Shown here: in pieces, positions 18,101-28,300 of the stretch
Layout: each line of letters begins with the position of its first letter
Numbering within the stretch: the stretch's first letter is position 1
Assembly: GCF_016342785.1 (NCBI RefSeq)
Contig: NZ_JAEINH010000005.1
Coordinates: 191,076-255,075, forward strand
Length of the DNA: 64,000 nucleotides
Direction of reading: 5' to 3'
DNA from: Sanguibacter suaedae
GTDB lineage: Bacteria > Actinomycetota > Actinomycetes > Actinomycetales > Cellulomonadaceae
Position numbers and translations under genes: made by a program
Notes under the pieces: model-generated
What the model was told of the DNA's origin: nothing
Database searches by the model: none
The model's input: the letters and a program-made list of their open reading frames with translations, nothing else

Positions 18101-19937
18101 CCTTGGTGCGCTGCAGCTCGATCGGGTAGGCGTCGGGGTCGATCTTCTCGCCGAGCTCGCGCTGGCGCTTGGTGAGGTACTGCTCGGCGAGCTGTCGCAC
18201 CGCCTCGATCGCGAACGCCCCAGAGCCCAGCGCGGGCTCACAGACCGTCATCGACAAGATGTCCTCGGCGGTGTGCTCGTCGGTCACGAGCTCCTCGAGA
18301 GCCTGCCCTACGGTGAAACGGGTCAGCACCTCAGGGGTGTAGTAGGACGCCGACTGCTGACGGTCACGGCCCGCCAGCCGGTAGACGAACGTCCCCGCTC
18401 GGTGGCGGACAGCCCGCTCCTCCCCCGTGGCCTCAACCTTCTCCATGACAAAGTCCTTGTCGGAGATGCCCGCGCTGCAAGCAACCGGGACCACCCACGA
18501 GCCCTTCTCCGCATCACCGCCCTTGGCCACCTCGAAGAGGTCCTCCGTCGCGAAGAACCCCGTGTAGCTCATGAGGCCCTCATACACCGCACCGAGCTGG
18601 TTGATGCCGAGCTCGGCGTACGAGATGAAGCCGCGGTCCTTGCCCCGTGACTCCTTGCTCAGCAGCAGCTTGCCCAGAACCTGCTGGAGGGCCAGGTTGC
18701 CCAGACCGACCTCGTCGATGAGGGCGATCGCTTCCGGGCGGAAGAGGTCGGCGCGCAGGCTGTTGAACTCCAGGCCCTCGACAGCGGAGCCACCCGCGGT
18801 GCCCTCGCTCACGCCCGCGTCGTCCGCACCCTGGTCACCATGCCCGCGATCGACCAGGTCGAACAGCACCCCGAGCGAGTCGAAGAGGTGCGTCCCGACC
18901 TCCGCCCGCGGGGTCGCCAGTTTGACCAGAGTCAGCTCACGCAGGCGATCGATGCTGTACCCCTGTTCGTATTCACCCGCCCCTACAGGAAGGACCTTGA
19001 GCTCAGGAGACGCCTCGGCGTAGAGGAGAAAGAGGATGCGGTAGAGGTACCGCAACGACTGGGTCGCGAGCACCTGCCCATACGAGGCATCGAGCGGACC
19101 GAGACCCTGCGCCGACCGTCGAGCGAGCACCTCGTTCGCGATGATCTCGATCGAGCGCCGCACCCCCTCCCGCAGGTCCTTCGAGACGCCGACCGTGTGC
19201 TTGACCGAAGCCTCCTGGACACCTGTCCACCAGATCACGCCATCGGCATCCGGAGCGAGTGACTCGACACCGACGCACGCGATCGCCCGGTCCAGCTCCC
19301 CGCCCCGCCTGGTGTCGTTGCGCTCGGCCACCAGCTGCAGGTCGACCGCCAGGTAGCGGCCCTCCGGCCACCGCTCCTTGTCCGTGATGAGCAGCCATCG
19401 GCCGGCCAGCACCAAGGCGAAGTCAGGTCCGTCGTCGCGCACGAAGAAGGCCGAGAGCAGACGCGACGCGGACGTGATCGCGGGCGCGTCGTCAACGGCG
19501 AAGGGCTCGAGGAGCGTGAGCGCGTCCTTCTCCAGCAGCTCCTCGATCGCCGCAACCGGCCGCGCCTCCACGATGATGAGCGGCGCACCGTCGCCAACCC
19601 CCGGAGTGGAGACCTTGCGGACACCGCACTCCTCCTCGATCACACGCCCAGGACCGGTGTACCCGAGGACGTCGAGCAGGCGGGCGTAGACGTCATGCAC
19701 CGCGTCGACACTGACAGCCACGCCACCCTCAGGAGTGAGGAGACCACCCAGGAGCGTCTCGATCTCCCCGCGCGCCCCCGTGAAGACGGCCCGGGCGGAC
19801 ACCCCGTGCTCGGTAGCATCCCAGGCCTTGCGGCGTTCGAGGACCTTCGCCTGGAAGGACTCCTTCGTCGCATCGGTCGTGAAGTAGTGCTCGGAGATCC
19901 AGTCCTCACCGATCACCAGGGCATCGCTGGCCGCCAT
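15177..19937 (-). CDS. drmMI: DISARM DrmMI-like N6-adenine DNA methyltransferase
   Basis: The 1586-residue protein is of the Eco57I/PglX-like class. AdoMet-binding motifs are seen: SASYYTPEVLTRFTVGQAL (motif X), CEPALGSGAF (motif I, about 564-575), VYGVDLNATAIELAEISL and the catalytic NPPW near residue 956. A predicted target-recognition region follows, about 1010-1450, and its DNA is strikingly AT-richer (26 of 60 bases G+C at 16621-16680), indicating an exchanged specificity module. The large N-terminal domain (1-500) is typical of DISARM class-1 methylases. It is translationally coupled to the SNF2 gene upstream (TGATG) and the giant helicase downstream (ATGA). It likely marks host DNA as self. 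Confidence 0.88.
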   Translation of the reverse strand: MAASDALVIGEDWISEHYFTTDATKESFQAKVLERRKAWDATEHGVSARAVFTGARGEIETLLGGLLTPEGGVAVSVDAVHDVYARLLDVLGYTGPGRVIEEECGVRKVSTPGVGDGAPLIIVEARPVAAIEELLEKDALTLLEPFAVDDAPAITSASRLLSAFFVRDDGPDFALVLAGRWLLITDKERWPEGRYLAVDLQLVAERNDTRRGGELDRAIACVGVESLAPDADGVIWWTGVQEASVKHTVGVSKDLREGVRRSIEIIANEVLARRSAQGLGPLDASYGQVLATQSLRYLYRILFLLYAEASPELKVLPVGAGEYEQGYSIDRLRELTLVKLATPRAEVGTHLFDSLGVLFDLVDRGHGDQGADDAGVSEGTAGGSAVEGLEFNSLRADLFRPEAIALIDEVGLGNLALQQVLGKLLLSKESRGKDRGFISYAELGINQLGAVYEGLMSYTGFFATEDLFEVAKGGDAEKGSWVVPVACSAGISDKDFVMEKVEATGEERAVRHRAGTFVYRLAGRDRQQSASYYTPEVLTRFTVGQALEELVTDEHTAEDILSMTVCEPALGSGAFAIEAVRQLAEQYLTKRQRELGEKIDPDAYPIELQRTKAYIALHNVYGVDLNATAIELAEISLWLDTMVAGLQAPWFGLHLRRGNSLIGARRATYSLAQVVAKSWLKTAATEASVVSLAADAEKGTVGPEVSGRIHHFLLPAAGWGSATEAKEAKDLAPDARAALNMWRKSVLTKPTKKQLDALVILGYRVEELWQLALRRRQIAEDAIRRSIDVWGRDTTGAGSDSGPVVSREEIEEALADRDGSYQRLRRVMDAWCALWFWPLTEDARRVTTDGGELLVAPPTVDQWIAGLQELLGSHSESALAKPRQSSTFGSSLSWDELGEAEELERRFVGARDVEGVLTRHPWLQVTERIAAQQGFFHWELDFATVFARGGFDLQVGNPPWVRPRSDVDALLAEGDPWWQLELKPSERVRAIKRVETLTVPGIKDLVLDETSEVTATAAFVGSELEYPHLAGLQPDLYRCFMEKVWRHGAPTGVQVLIHLESHFTDEKAGLLRSAVYRRTRRHWQFINELSLFEIQHQKTYGVNVYGPERESVSFLHAVSLYHPDMVGRSLSHNGDGVEPGIKDDEGKWDQRPHVGRVITVDEAVLKTWHAVLESTDVPVMRTRMLYTVNRSVSDVLGKLSKAPRIGTLDLKFSSGWHEKNDRTKGYFESRWGAPGSWDDVILQGPHLYVATPLYKNPNSTLLHHLDWSATDFETLAPDAIPVTSYKRAGDDYEYDVAYTDWGTEEEPNPARDHYRVAWRCMAANTGERTLIPSMIPPGAAHVDGIYSAGLPGGTGAALAGIAGFMSSLLSDFAIRVAPKSTIRIGSASRLPYVGDHVFGANLRLRSLRLNCVSEAYADLWEGAYDGAFSRDQWAIIGHAKSGLTEALGDVGSRWTSDTPLRRAIDRRQALVEIDAIVALMLGVTADELCSIYRTQFPVLVGYDRNDYLYDANGRLVPTPVRTAWRKKGDALTLEERTATNPAGNTYVYELPFTFLDREADMRAAYTHFERILEEQGQAVDLEAAQA

Positions 19938-22834
19938 CAGTTCGTTCCTTCGTTCGACTCGACCGCGTGGTCCAACGGCACCAAGACCACCAGAGGGCGC
20001 ACCAGGCGCTGCGAGGGAGCCATCTGCTCCACGAGCTCGCGTTCCTTCTCCACGCTCACGCGACGGACCTTGAGGTCCGAACGTTGGATGAGGGCATCAG
20101 CCTCGTCCTCCCACGTGGAGAGACGGTGCGACCACTGATCCACCCGCTGGGCAGCAGAATCGGAGGCGGCTGCGAACAGCTGCTCCATCTCGACCTGCGC
20201 GGCACGGACCGCGGGAGCAACCAGAGCCGTCAAGGCATCCACCCCAGCCACCGCTCCATGGTTCGAGCGCCGCTCGTGGAGCCCCACCGACGCGAGCATC
20301 TCCGCAGACGACGAGAACTGCGTCTGCAACGCGAAGTCGGTGTTCGTCGGGTTCGGGAACTCCACGGACGCGAAGGACGACGCAACCATCTGCCCACGCC
20401 TGTTCGTCAACGTCCCGACCAGAAGAACAGTCGGATGGTCGACCGGTCCGCGAACCGCGAAGACCGAATCCCGATCCAAGCTCGCCAGCGCGCGGTCAGC
20501 GGCCCAGTCGAGGACCGGGTGCAACGCACCGAGGTAATGCGCCTCCGGCCACGTGGACCCCTCGTCCTGCAGCGCACGCGCAAGCGTCTCCTTGCCCCGC
20601 GCCTTCGTCACAGCAAGCATGAAGCGCTCAGTGACCTTCCGCTCCGACAGGTAGCTCTGCGGCAAGTCCTCGAGGCGGCGCGCCAAGTCTGGGGGCGGAG
20701 TCAGCTCCACCAGGGAGTGCGTCGGATGCTCGGACCACCCCACCCCGCCCGGCAGAGCGTGCGCCGGGGATGCGTACGACTCGGTGAGGGCATCGCGAAG
20801 GAAACTCAGGTCGTCAGGGTAGAGACCCGTCGAGCCAGCCTGGGGCCCGGTCTGCACGATCCCGGCAGACGGCGTCGCGCTGGCCGAGGCCGACTTGTTC
20901 AGGCGGGCGAAGAGCCCTGCGACCGTACCCTGGGAAGCAACCTGATCGGCATCGTGCACCACCGTCTCAAGAGCCACGTCGCCAGCCAAGACGCTACGGA
21001 TCGCCTTCTCCTCGGCCTCCACGTCGTACTTCCCCATGAGCGACGCCGCGTCCCCCAGCGCACTGTGCGCCTCGTGCTCCTTCTCGATGAGCTTGGTGAG
21101 GACCCGGACGTCACCGGAGAAGTGACCGCTCGTCGGCTCGAGGAGCAAGGACGTGATCTGCGGTGAATGGCGCTGGCCGTACCGGTCGATGCGGCCGTTG
21201 CGCTGCTCGATGCGGATGAGGCTCCACGGGATGTCGAAGTGGATGAGCTCGTGGCACTGCAGGTGCAGGTTCACGCCCTCCGACGCGACGTCTCCGGTGA
21301 CCAGGACGCGGATGTCCGAGGACGCCTGCTTGAAGGACTCGATGATCGCCATCTGCTCGACGTCCGTCAGGCCACCGTGCAGCACCTGGACCTGATCGGC
21401 AGACATCTTGAGGTCCTTGCGCAGCCGGTCCCGCAACCAGTGCAGTGTGGGAACACGTTCAGCAAAGATCACCGCTCGTTCCGGCGTGCCCTTGGCAACC
21501 CCGATCCGGTGCAGCTCGTCGAGCAGCGCGTCGTACTTGGCTGAGGTGCCGCTCACCGCCGTCGTGCTCAACGTGAGGAGGCGCTCCAGCGCCTCCTTCT
21601 CCGGGTTGGTGTGCCCGGATGCGGGCTTGATGCGCTTGAGCCGCTCGGTGACGGTGGCCGTGAGAGCAGCCGGGGAGGAGAGGAAGGCCTTCGCGAGTGT
21701 CCAGGGGAAGAGCGAGTTGCTCGCCCCCGGTGCGCTACCGGACGAGGGGTGCAACCACGTGTCGCTCAGCTCCGTCGCGATCGCGTCCTCGACCGGGGAG
21801 GCCTGGACCAGGCGATTGACAGGTTCCTTGCGTGGCGCCCACGCTCCACCCACGACCTTTGCGACCTCGGGGCTGTTGCGGTGACGACGCACCACGAGGC
21901 GCTTGACCTCGTCCTCGATGACCTTGCCGTCCGGTGCCACAGCGGTCGGTTCGAGCAGGCGGATGAGCTCGGCGAAGGACTCAGCTTTGCCGTTGTGCGG
22001 GGTCGCAGAGGCCAGGATGAGCGCCTCGGTGTTGGGGGCGAGGATCCGCGCGAGTCGGTTGTTCTGCGCGGAGGAGTTGGTGATGTTGTGCGACTCGTCG
22101 ATGACGACCGCATCCCAGCGTTGCTTGCGCAGGTGCTGGATGTACTTCTCGGACTTCAGCGTGTCGATCGAGATGATGACGCGCTTGTAGAACGCGAAGG
22201 CGTTGCGCGTGGCCGGCAGCTTCTGTCGGATGCGCTGGATGCCCTGGCTGTCCAGCCGGATGAACGGCAGCGCGAACCGCGACCACATCTCGTGCTGCAT
22301 CTGCTCGAGCACGTGGCGCGGGGTCACGATGAGGATCCGGTCACCTCGACCGCGACGCACCAGCTCGGAGAGAATCATGCCGATCTCGAGGGTCTTGCCC
22401 AGGCCCACAGCATCCGCCAACAGCACCCGAGGGCGCAGGTTCGACGTGTCGAGAGCCTTCCGGACCGCGATTCGCTGGTACTCCAGCGGGTCCGCGAGCG
22501 CAGCGTCAGCCACGGTAAGGGAGTCGTCGTCCAGCGGGATGGCGGTCTTGCGGAGGGTGGACTCGAGCCAGAGGCGCGCCCTGCGGTACTCAGACGACGC
22601 ATCGGCCTTCACCGTGGTCGCCGACGGGTCGAACGGCACGATGGTGTCGAGGCTGTCGTAGAACATGGCCGTGGTGTCACGCACCAGCTCTGAGAGGCCC
22701 TGGACCGTGATGAGCGGGCCGTCAGCCGTCTGGTCCACGCCGGTGACCAACCAGTCCTCGTCGCGGACCCGGACCACCGATCCCGGTGCGACGTTGAGCG
22801 TGGTGACGGTCCCGGCAGCTGCACTCATGCACAT
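19937..22834 (-). CDS. drmD: DISARM DrmD-like SNF2-family helicase
   Basis: This 965-residue ATPase is the first gene of the leftward operon. A DrmD-type N-terminal region (GSVVRVRDEDWLVTGVDQ) precedes the SNF2 core: motif I DAVGLGKT at 141-148, DESH at 246-249 and LASATPHNG. The C-terminal helicase half includes VLHGGLTDVEQ, VTGDVASEGVNLHLQ and QRNGRIDRYGQ. The C-terminal third is rich in charged residues. In DISARM class 1 this protein works with the methylase and the DrmAB helicase pair to block unmodified phage DNA. The start may instead be the inner ATG at 22828, which has a better spaced AAGGA. Confidence 0.88.
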   Translation of the reverse strand: MCMSAAAGTVTTLNVAPGSVVRVRDEDWLVTGVDQTADGPLITVQGLSELVRDTTAMFYDSLDTIVPFDPSATTVKADASSEYRRARLWLESTLRKTAIPLDDDSLTVADAALADPLEYQRIAVRKALDTSNLRPRVLLADAVGLGKTLEIGMILSELVRRGRGDRILIVTPRHVLEQMQHEMWSRFALPFIRLDSQGIQRIRQKLPATRNAFAFYKRVIISIDTLKSEKYIQHLRKQRWDAVVIDESHNITNSSAQNNRLARILAPNTEALILASATPHNGKAESFAELIRLLEPTAVAPDGKVIEDEVKRLVVRRHRNSPEVAKVVGGAWAPRKEPVNRLVQASPVEDAIATELSDTWLHPSSGSAPGASNSLFPWTLAKAFLSSPAALTATVTERLKRIKPASGHTNPEKEALERLLTLSTTAVSGTSAKYDALLDELHRIGVAKGTPERAVIFAERVPTLHWLRDRLRKDLKMSADQVQVLHGGLTDVEQMAIIESFKQASSDIRVLVTGDVASEGVNLHLQCHELIHFDIPWSLIRIEQRNGRIDRYGQRHSPQITSLLLEPTSGHFSGDVRVLTKLIEKEHEAHSALGDAASLMGKYDVEAEEKAIRSVLAGDVALETVVHDADQVASQGTVAGLFARLNKSASASATPSAGIVQTGPQAGSTGLYPDDLSFLRDALTESYASPAHALPGGVGWSEHPTHSLVELTPPPDLARRLEDLPQSYLSERKVTERFMLAVTKARGKETLARALQDEGSTWPEAHYLGALHPVLDWAADRALASLDRDSVFAVRGPVDHPTVLLVGTLTNRRGQMVASSFASVEFPNPTNTDFALQTQFSSSAEMLASVGLHERRSNHGAVAGVDALTALVAPAVRAAQVEMEQLFAAASDSAAQRVDQWSHRLSTWEDEADALIQRSDLKVRRVSVEKERELVEQMAPSQRLVRPLVVLVPLDHAVESNEGTN

Positions 22835-23101
22835 GATCCTTGCTCTGGCGACGCGGACGCGTCATCTCCCCTGATCCACGCCCCTCGATGGTCGCCGATA
22901 ACAGGCTGACCACAGGGAACGTTCACAACGCACTCTATCCACAAGGAGAGGCCGTACGGTTCAGGCGCCATGAGGAGAACCGCGTCTCACCCGGTACAGC
23001 TGCTGGCTGCTCCAGGGGTGATTCACCCCAGCTCCATCTGAGCAGCTCTACACGGCGTCGGTGGATCCCACTAGCCTTCCGCATATCCCCCAGGAGGCAG
23101 A
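22835..23101. promoter_or_regulatory. Divergent promoter region of the defence island
   Basis: This 267-nt gap separates the leftward and rightward halves of the island and must hold both promoters. For the rightward gene TAGCCT (23072-23077) is a plausible -10, 25 nt before the start. For the leftward operon TAGAGT (complement of 22932-22937) is a weaker candidate. I see no convincing -35 elements. A 15-bp palindrome lies inside (separate entry). Confidence 0.5.
23015..23029. promoter_or_regulatory. 15-bp palindrome, possible operator
   Basis: GGGGTGA-T-TCACCCC is a perfect palindrome with a one-base centre. It lies about 60 nt upstream of the expected start of transcription of the HelD-like gene. 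It could bind a regulator of the island. No regulator gene is present in the island, so the binder would be a host protein. Confidence 0.45.
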
Positions 23102-25330
23102 ATGTCGACCACGCACCCCGAGATGCTTGCTGAACAGGCATACCTCGACGCGGCGCACGAGCAGCTCAACCGAGGCCACGCCGATGCGGAGGTGAGCCTG
23201 CAGACGTTCGTTCCGGGCGACCGAGCAACGAAACGCGCGCTGCAGCGTGCTCTCGACATCCTTCGAGATTCACGCGGAACCGGTGCTCTCATCTTCGGCC
23301 GGTTCGATCGTGACGGTGAGTCCCTCTACGTCGGGCGCAGACGGGTCCACACCGACGACAAGGATCTCCTCGTCGTCGGCTGGCACGCACCCGCGGCTGC
23401 TCGCTTCTACGAAGCGACTCCCGACGAGCCGCTCGGTCTGGAGCTCAAGCGAACCTTCATCGAGGAAGATCGCAGATTCGTCCGCATCGTCGACGAGATC
23501 CTCGCCGGGTCGGCCGCCGAGGCGAGCGGGCCATCCTCAGCAGGTCCCATGATCAGTGATGCCCTGCTCACGGAGCTGGAGCGATCACGCGACGGTGCTA
23601 TGCGTGACGTGATCGCCACCATTCAGGCTGAGCAGTACCGGATCATCCGCCACGAGAGCCGCGGCACCGTCGTGGTCCGCGGCGGGCCCGGCACCGGAAA
23701 GACGATCGTCGGACTGCATCGTGCAGCATGGCTCGCTTTCAACGACATCTCCCTGCGCCGGACCGGGATGCTCGTCGTCACCCCGACGGTCACGCTGCTG
23801 AGCTACATCAGCGGCGTGCTGCCTCACCTCGACGTCAAGGACGTCATGCAGGGCGACCTCGCCGGCCTCTACGGTGGCGACGCTCAGCTCCGCTCGGTCG
23901 AGAAGGGGATCGTCGCGCGCACCAAAGGATCCGCGCAGATGGCAACCGTCCTGGCACGCGCCCTTCAGCAACGAATCGGGTCCGGACAGGACGCGATCGA
24001 CATCCCGGTGGGCGGCGATCGCGTCCACCTCTCGGCCGTCACGATCGACTCGGTCCTCGCAGACGTCCGCGCCAGGGATCTCCCCCACAACGCGGCCCGC
24101 GAGCTCCTCCGCGATCGTTTCGCCGCCGAGATCCACCGCGCCTACGTAGCCCAACGCAAGGAAGCCCAGCGCCCGGCTGTGGCCAACGAGGCGACGATCC
24201 GGCGTCTCTCGGCTTTCACCAACGCCCTCGACAGACTCTGGCCGACCTTCAGCCCAGAAGAACTCCTTCGCAGCCTCTACGGAACGCAGGCCTGGCTCGT
24301 CGGAGCCGCCGCCGAGGTCCTCACCGCCGACGAACGGGCGGCCCTGTACCGCGCCCCGCAATCCTCGATCGCAGACGAACCATGGACACTCGAGGATCTC
24401 TACTGCCTCGACGAGCTGTCGTTCCTCCTCAACGGCGAAGTGATCACGTACGGGCACATCGTCATCGATGAGGCCCAGGATCTCTCCCCGATGCAAGCAC
24501 GAGCGCTCGCCCGCCGCTGCCCATCAGGCTCCTTCACCATTCTCGGTGACCTCGCCCAGGCCACCGGACATTGGAAGCGCGACGACTGGAGCGAGCTCAC
24601 GGATCATTTCTCTCCAGCGGTCTCAATCGAAGAGCTGACGATCGGGTATCGCGTCCCGTCCTCAGTCCTCGAGCTCGCCGCGCGCCAGCTTCCGCTGATC
24701 GCTCCGGGACTGACCGCTCCTCTGTCCGTGCGTGATGGGCTGGACGAACCCAGCGCGACCTATGTACCTGACGCCAGCTTGCTGCTCACCACTGCGTGGG
24801 CTGAAGCAGAAGCGCTCGTGAAGCTGAGCATGTCTGTCGCGATCATCATCGAGGATTCCACCTACCACCAGGCCCTGGAGGCTCTCAGAGCCCTCGGACC
24901 GGTGGGTGACGGCCTGGCCGGCGAGTTCAACGAGCCAGTCTCCCTGGTGCCGGCGAGTCACGCGCAAGGACTCGAGTTCGACGCCGTGGTGCTGGTCGAG
25001 CCAGCAGCCATAGTCGACGGTGACGGGCAAGGGCGACGCGCGCTCTACGTCGCAATGACCCGATGCTCGCAGACCCTCCGGATCGTTCATCAGCACGAAC
25101 TCCCCCTCGGACTCGAGGCGCTCGACGGCACACCACCGTCCGCCTTCCTCGAGGATGCGCCAGACGAGCCACCTACAGTTCATCCAGACCCTGACCGAGA
25201 ACACCTTCGGGACCTGATCGATCAGCTCGACGAACCAGACCTCACCCTCGTGCTCCAGCTCGTGTCCAGGCTGCTGAGCCCGACCGACAGACCACTCCTC
25301 ACTCTCCCGAAGGCGCAGCTCGACCGATGA
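23102..25330 (+). CDS. HelD-like SF1 helicase
   Basis: The 742-residue protein has a HelD-type N-terminus: an AEQAYLDAAHEQL helix, then FGRFDRDGESLYVGRRRVHTDD, and GWHAP at 93-97 in place of the usual DWRAP, followed by FYEATPDEPLG. The helicase core has Walker A GGPGTGKT at 194-201, IDEAQDLSPMQ at about 455, GYRVPSSVLELA, the HAQGLEFDAVVLVEP motif and LYVAMTRCSQTL. HelD proteins act on RNA polymerase or DNA. In this setting it overlaps the next gene by 4 nt and probably forms a two-component module with it. A strong GGAGG precedes the ATG. Confidence 0.85.
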   Translation: MSTTHPEMLAEQAYLDAAHEQLNRGHADAEVSLQTFVPGDRATKRALQRALDILRDSRGTGALIFGRFDRDGESLYVGRRRVHTDDKDLLVVGWHAPAAARFYEATPDEPLGLELKRTFIEEDRRFVRIVDEILAGSAAEASGPSSAGPMISDALLTELERSRDGAMRDVIATIQAEQYRIIRHESRGTVVVRGGPGTGKTIVGLHRAAWLAFNDISLRRTGMLVVTPTVTLLSYISGVLPHLDVKDVMQGDLAGLYGGDAQLRSVEKGIVARTKGSAQMATVLARALQQRIGSGQDAIDIPVGGDRVHLSAVTIDSVLADVRARDLPHNAARELLRDRFAAEIHRAYVAQRKEAQRPAVANEATIRRLSAFTNALDRLWPTFSPEELLRSLYGTQAWLVGAAAEVLTADERAALYRAPQSSIADEPWTLEDLYCLDELSFLLNGEVITYGHIVIDEAQDLSPMQARALARRCPSGSFTILGDLAQATGHWKRDDWSELTDHFSPAVSIEELTIGYRVPSSVLELAARQLPLIAPGLTAPLSVRDGLDEPSATYVPDASLLLTTAWAEAEALVKLSMSVAIIIEDSTYHQALEALRALGPVGDGLAGEFNEPVSLVPASHAQGLEFDAVVLVEPAAIVDGDGQGRRALYVAMTRCSQTLRIVHQHELPLGLEALDGTPPSAFLEDAPDEPPTVHPDPDREHLRDLIDQLDEPDLTLVLQLVSRLLSPTDRPLLTLPKAQLDR

Positions 25331-28300
25331 CGCAGACGACCTCAGAAGCTCTCCTGAACGACAAGCTCCACAAGCAGCTTGACGTGTGGCGTACCAATCT
25401 CGTCGCGACCGATCGCCGTCAGAGGCTGCTCTACTTCCGGCACACGGCCAGCGCTTCTCTCGAGATCATCAAGCCCGGCGTCCACGACGCGCTGCAGTTC
25501 GTGAGCCAGGGAACGACATTCGCCGCCATCGAGGTGGACGACGACGACAACGATCAGGTGGACGACTTCGACGACCTCGATGACTGCCTGATCGTCAAGG
25601 GAAAGACCGCGAGCCAGCTCAAGGCAAGCCTCCGACGGCTCGACCAGACTTCTCAGCAGATCTTCGCCGACCGAGGGGTGTGGACCCTTTACCTTGGACT
25701 CGGAATCCTCGACTGGAGAGACCCACAGGACGACAAGGTGGTCAGCAGTCCACTCATCCTCGTCCCGGTGACACTGCACCGAGACTCACCGAGCGTGCCC
25801 TACAAGCTCAAGCGCACATCGGACGATGCGGTCCTCAACCCCGTGCTGACCTTGAAGCTCGAGAGCGACCTGGGCCTCGAGCTTCCCCCTCTCGACCCCG
25901 AGGACTTCTCGGTCGAAGCAGTCTTCGACTCGGTCCGCGAAGCAGTGAAGAACCATCACGGATGGGCTATCGCTCAACGCACCGTTCTGACGACCTTCAC
26001 ATTCCAGAAAGAAGCGATCTACCGTGATCTCAAGGATCACGAGGAGGAGATCCTCGAGAGCGGGCTGGTGCAGCTCCTGGCGCTCGGCCCCGACTCCCCC
26101 TCCGCGAGCAGCTTCGGGTTCGAGCCTCCCTCCGACGAGATGCTCGACCATTCCGCTCCCCCGGAGACGCTCCACAACGTCCTCGACGCTGACAGCAGCC
26201 AGCGTCGATGCATCATCTCGGCTCGCGATGGGCACAGCTTCGTCATGGACGGTCCACCCGGGACCGGCAAGAGCCAGACCATCGCCAACATCATCGCCGA
26301 GCTCATCGCGAACGGAAAGACCGTCCTCTTCGTCAGCGAGAAAGCTGCGGCTCTCGACGTCGTCCGCAATCGCCTCGCGCACGTGAACCTGGACGGCTTC
26401 GTGCTCGAGCTCCACTCCAGCGCGACAACTCGGAAGCAGTACGCCGACACGATGGGTGCTGCGCTCACGACCCGCCTCAAGGTCAGCAGTGCATTCTCGT
26501 CCTCCGACGCCAACAACCTCGCACGTCTGCGAAGCAATCTCACAGACTTCGCCCAGGCGATGAACGAGATACGCCCCTCTCTCGGACGGAGCGTCCACTG
26601 GGCGATCGGCCGCCTCGCCCAGCTCGACGAATATCGCGAGTTCAGTCTCCGCGGCAAGAACGAGTGGGGTGAGCTCTCCGACGACCGCCTGACCCTCATC
26701 ACGACAACGGCTCGTCGATTGTCAGAGGTCTGGAGCCCTGTCACCCGCGGCGACGACTTCTTGTGGCGAGACCTTGTGCTCACGTCGCCGAGTCCCGGTG
26801 AGATCGAACGCCACAGGCGGCTGTCGTCAGACTCGCACCAGGCCGCCGAGGAGCTCGTCAAACTCCTGGACGCCATCGACGGGGACACGAAGCTCGCCTC
26901 GTCCCGCACAACGCGATCTGCGCACGACCGGTGCATGCTGCTCAAGCACCTCGAGGACAGGCCAGACGGAATCCCCCACCAGTGGCTCTCTACTCAGCGG
27001 TGGAGCGAGCTCGTCGCCAGAGCCTCGACCTTGCGCGAACGAACTGAGGACTACCTGGAGCGCGTCTCACGTCTCGAGGAGCGTGCCGGTCCCGGATGGA
27101 CCGAGCTCGACTTCGAGAACGCTGCATCCATCGAAGGTCTCCTCCAACCCGCACCGCTCTGGCACGCTGCCGAGAACACTCCCTCCACCACGGTCAGCGC
27201 AGCCGTCTCCTTCGCAGGAACCGCACCACACGACCTCGCCCCCATGATCGAGCACGCACGACGGCTCGCTGCACTGTTCGGGGTGTCACCCGACCACCTC
27301 TCCATACACCGGGTGGTGGATCTCGTCCGCCTGGCCCAGCTGTCCACGTCGACGGCCCTTCCAGAACCCACCTGGCTCAACCCCTCTGTGACAAGAGCTC
27401 TTGATGAGTCGCGCCGAGTTCTGGAGGAGCTCGTCGAGCTGGTCCGCTCATGGCAGTCGAACCTCAAGCAGACCTTCACCGACGAGGTACTCACGCTCGA
27501 CGTCAACGCCATCAAGGTCCGTCTGACAGAGACGTACACCGGACATCGCCGGTGGGCCAAGCAGGCACGCGCAGACCGCAAAGCCCTCAAGGCCGTGACA
27601 GTGGGCGGCAAGGTCAATAAGCAGGTGCTGAGCATGCTCGACGCAGCCATCGCATGGAAGTTGGCCGACCATGCGCTCTCGACGAGCGAGCACGACCACG
27701 CTGACCGGCTCGGAGGCTATTACCGACGAACCGAGACCGACTTCGCAAGGGTCAGTGACGCAGTCTCTGTCGCACAGGAAGCGCTCCGTCTTGCGGGATC
27801 TGACCTCGACGCGACTGCGCTCTCTCGCCAGCTGTCCACAGCGGGAAGCCCAGACCCCCTCCTCGTTAACACCGCAGAGAAGCTCCAGGCACTCGTGACC
27901 GCGTGGGAGGCGTCCGCCATATCCACCGTGGGGCTAGATACGACCACCTCATGGAAGTCCATACCCATCCCAGAGCTCGCCGAAGGCCTGCTGAGCCTCC
28001 ACGGCACGATGGGTGCAGGGGCACGAGGGCTGGCAGACGCCGCAAGAACAGCGAGCAAGGACCTGACTGTTCGAGAAGCACTCTCGTTGCTCGACGACGC
28101 ACGTGCGGCCACCGAGGTTTCCGCTGAGCTCCTGAACACGTTTGAGGGCGACTCCGCACTGCTGGGGTCCCTGTACAACGCATCCGAGACCGAATGGTCG
28201 GATGTCGACGCAGCGCTCACGTGGACAACACAAGCCCGAGACCTTCTCGTTGATCCCGTCGCCCCCATGGCCGCTGAGGCACTCGGCGCTCTCGCCATCC

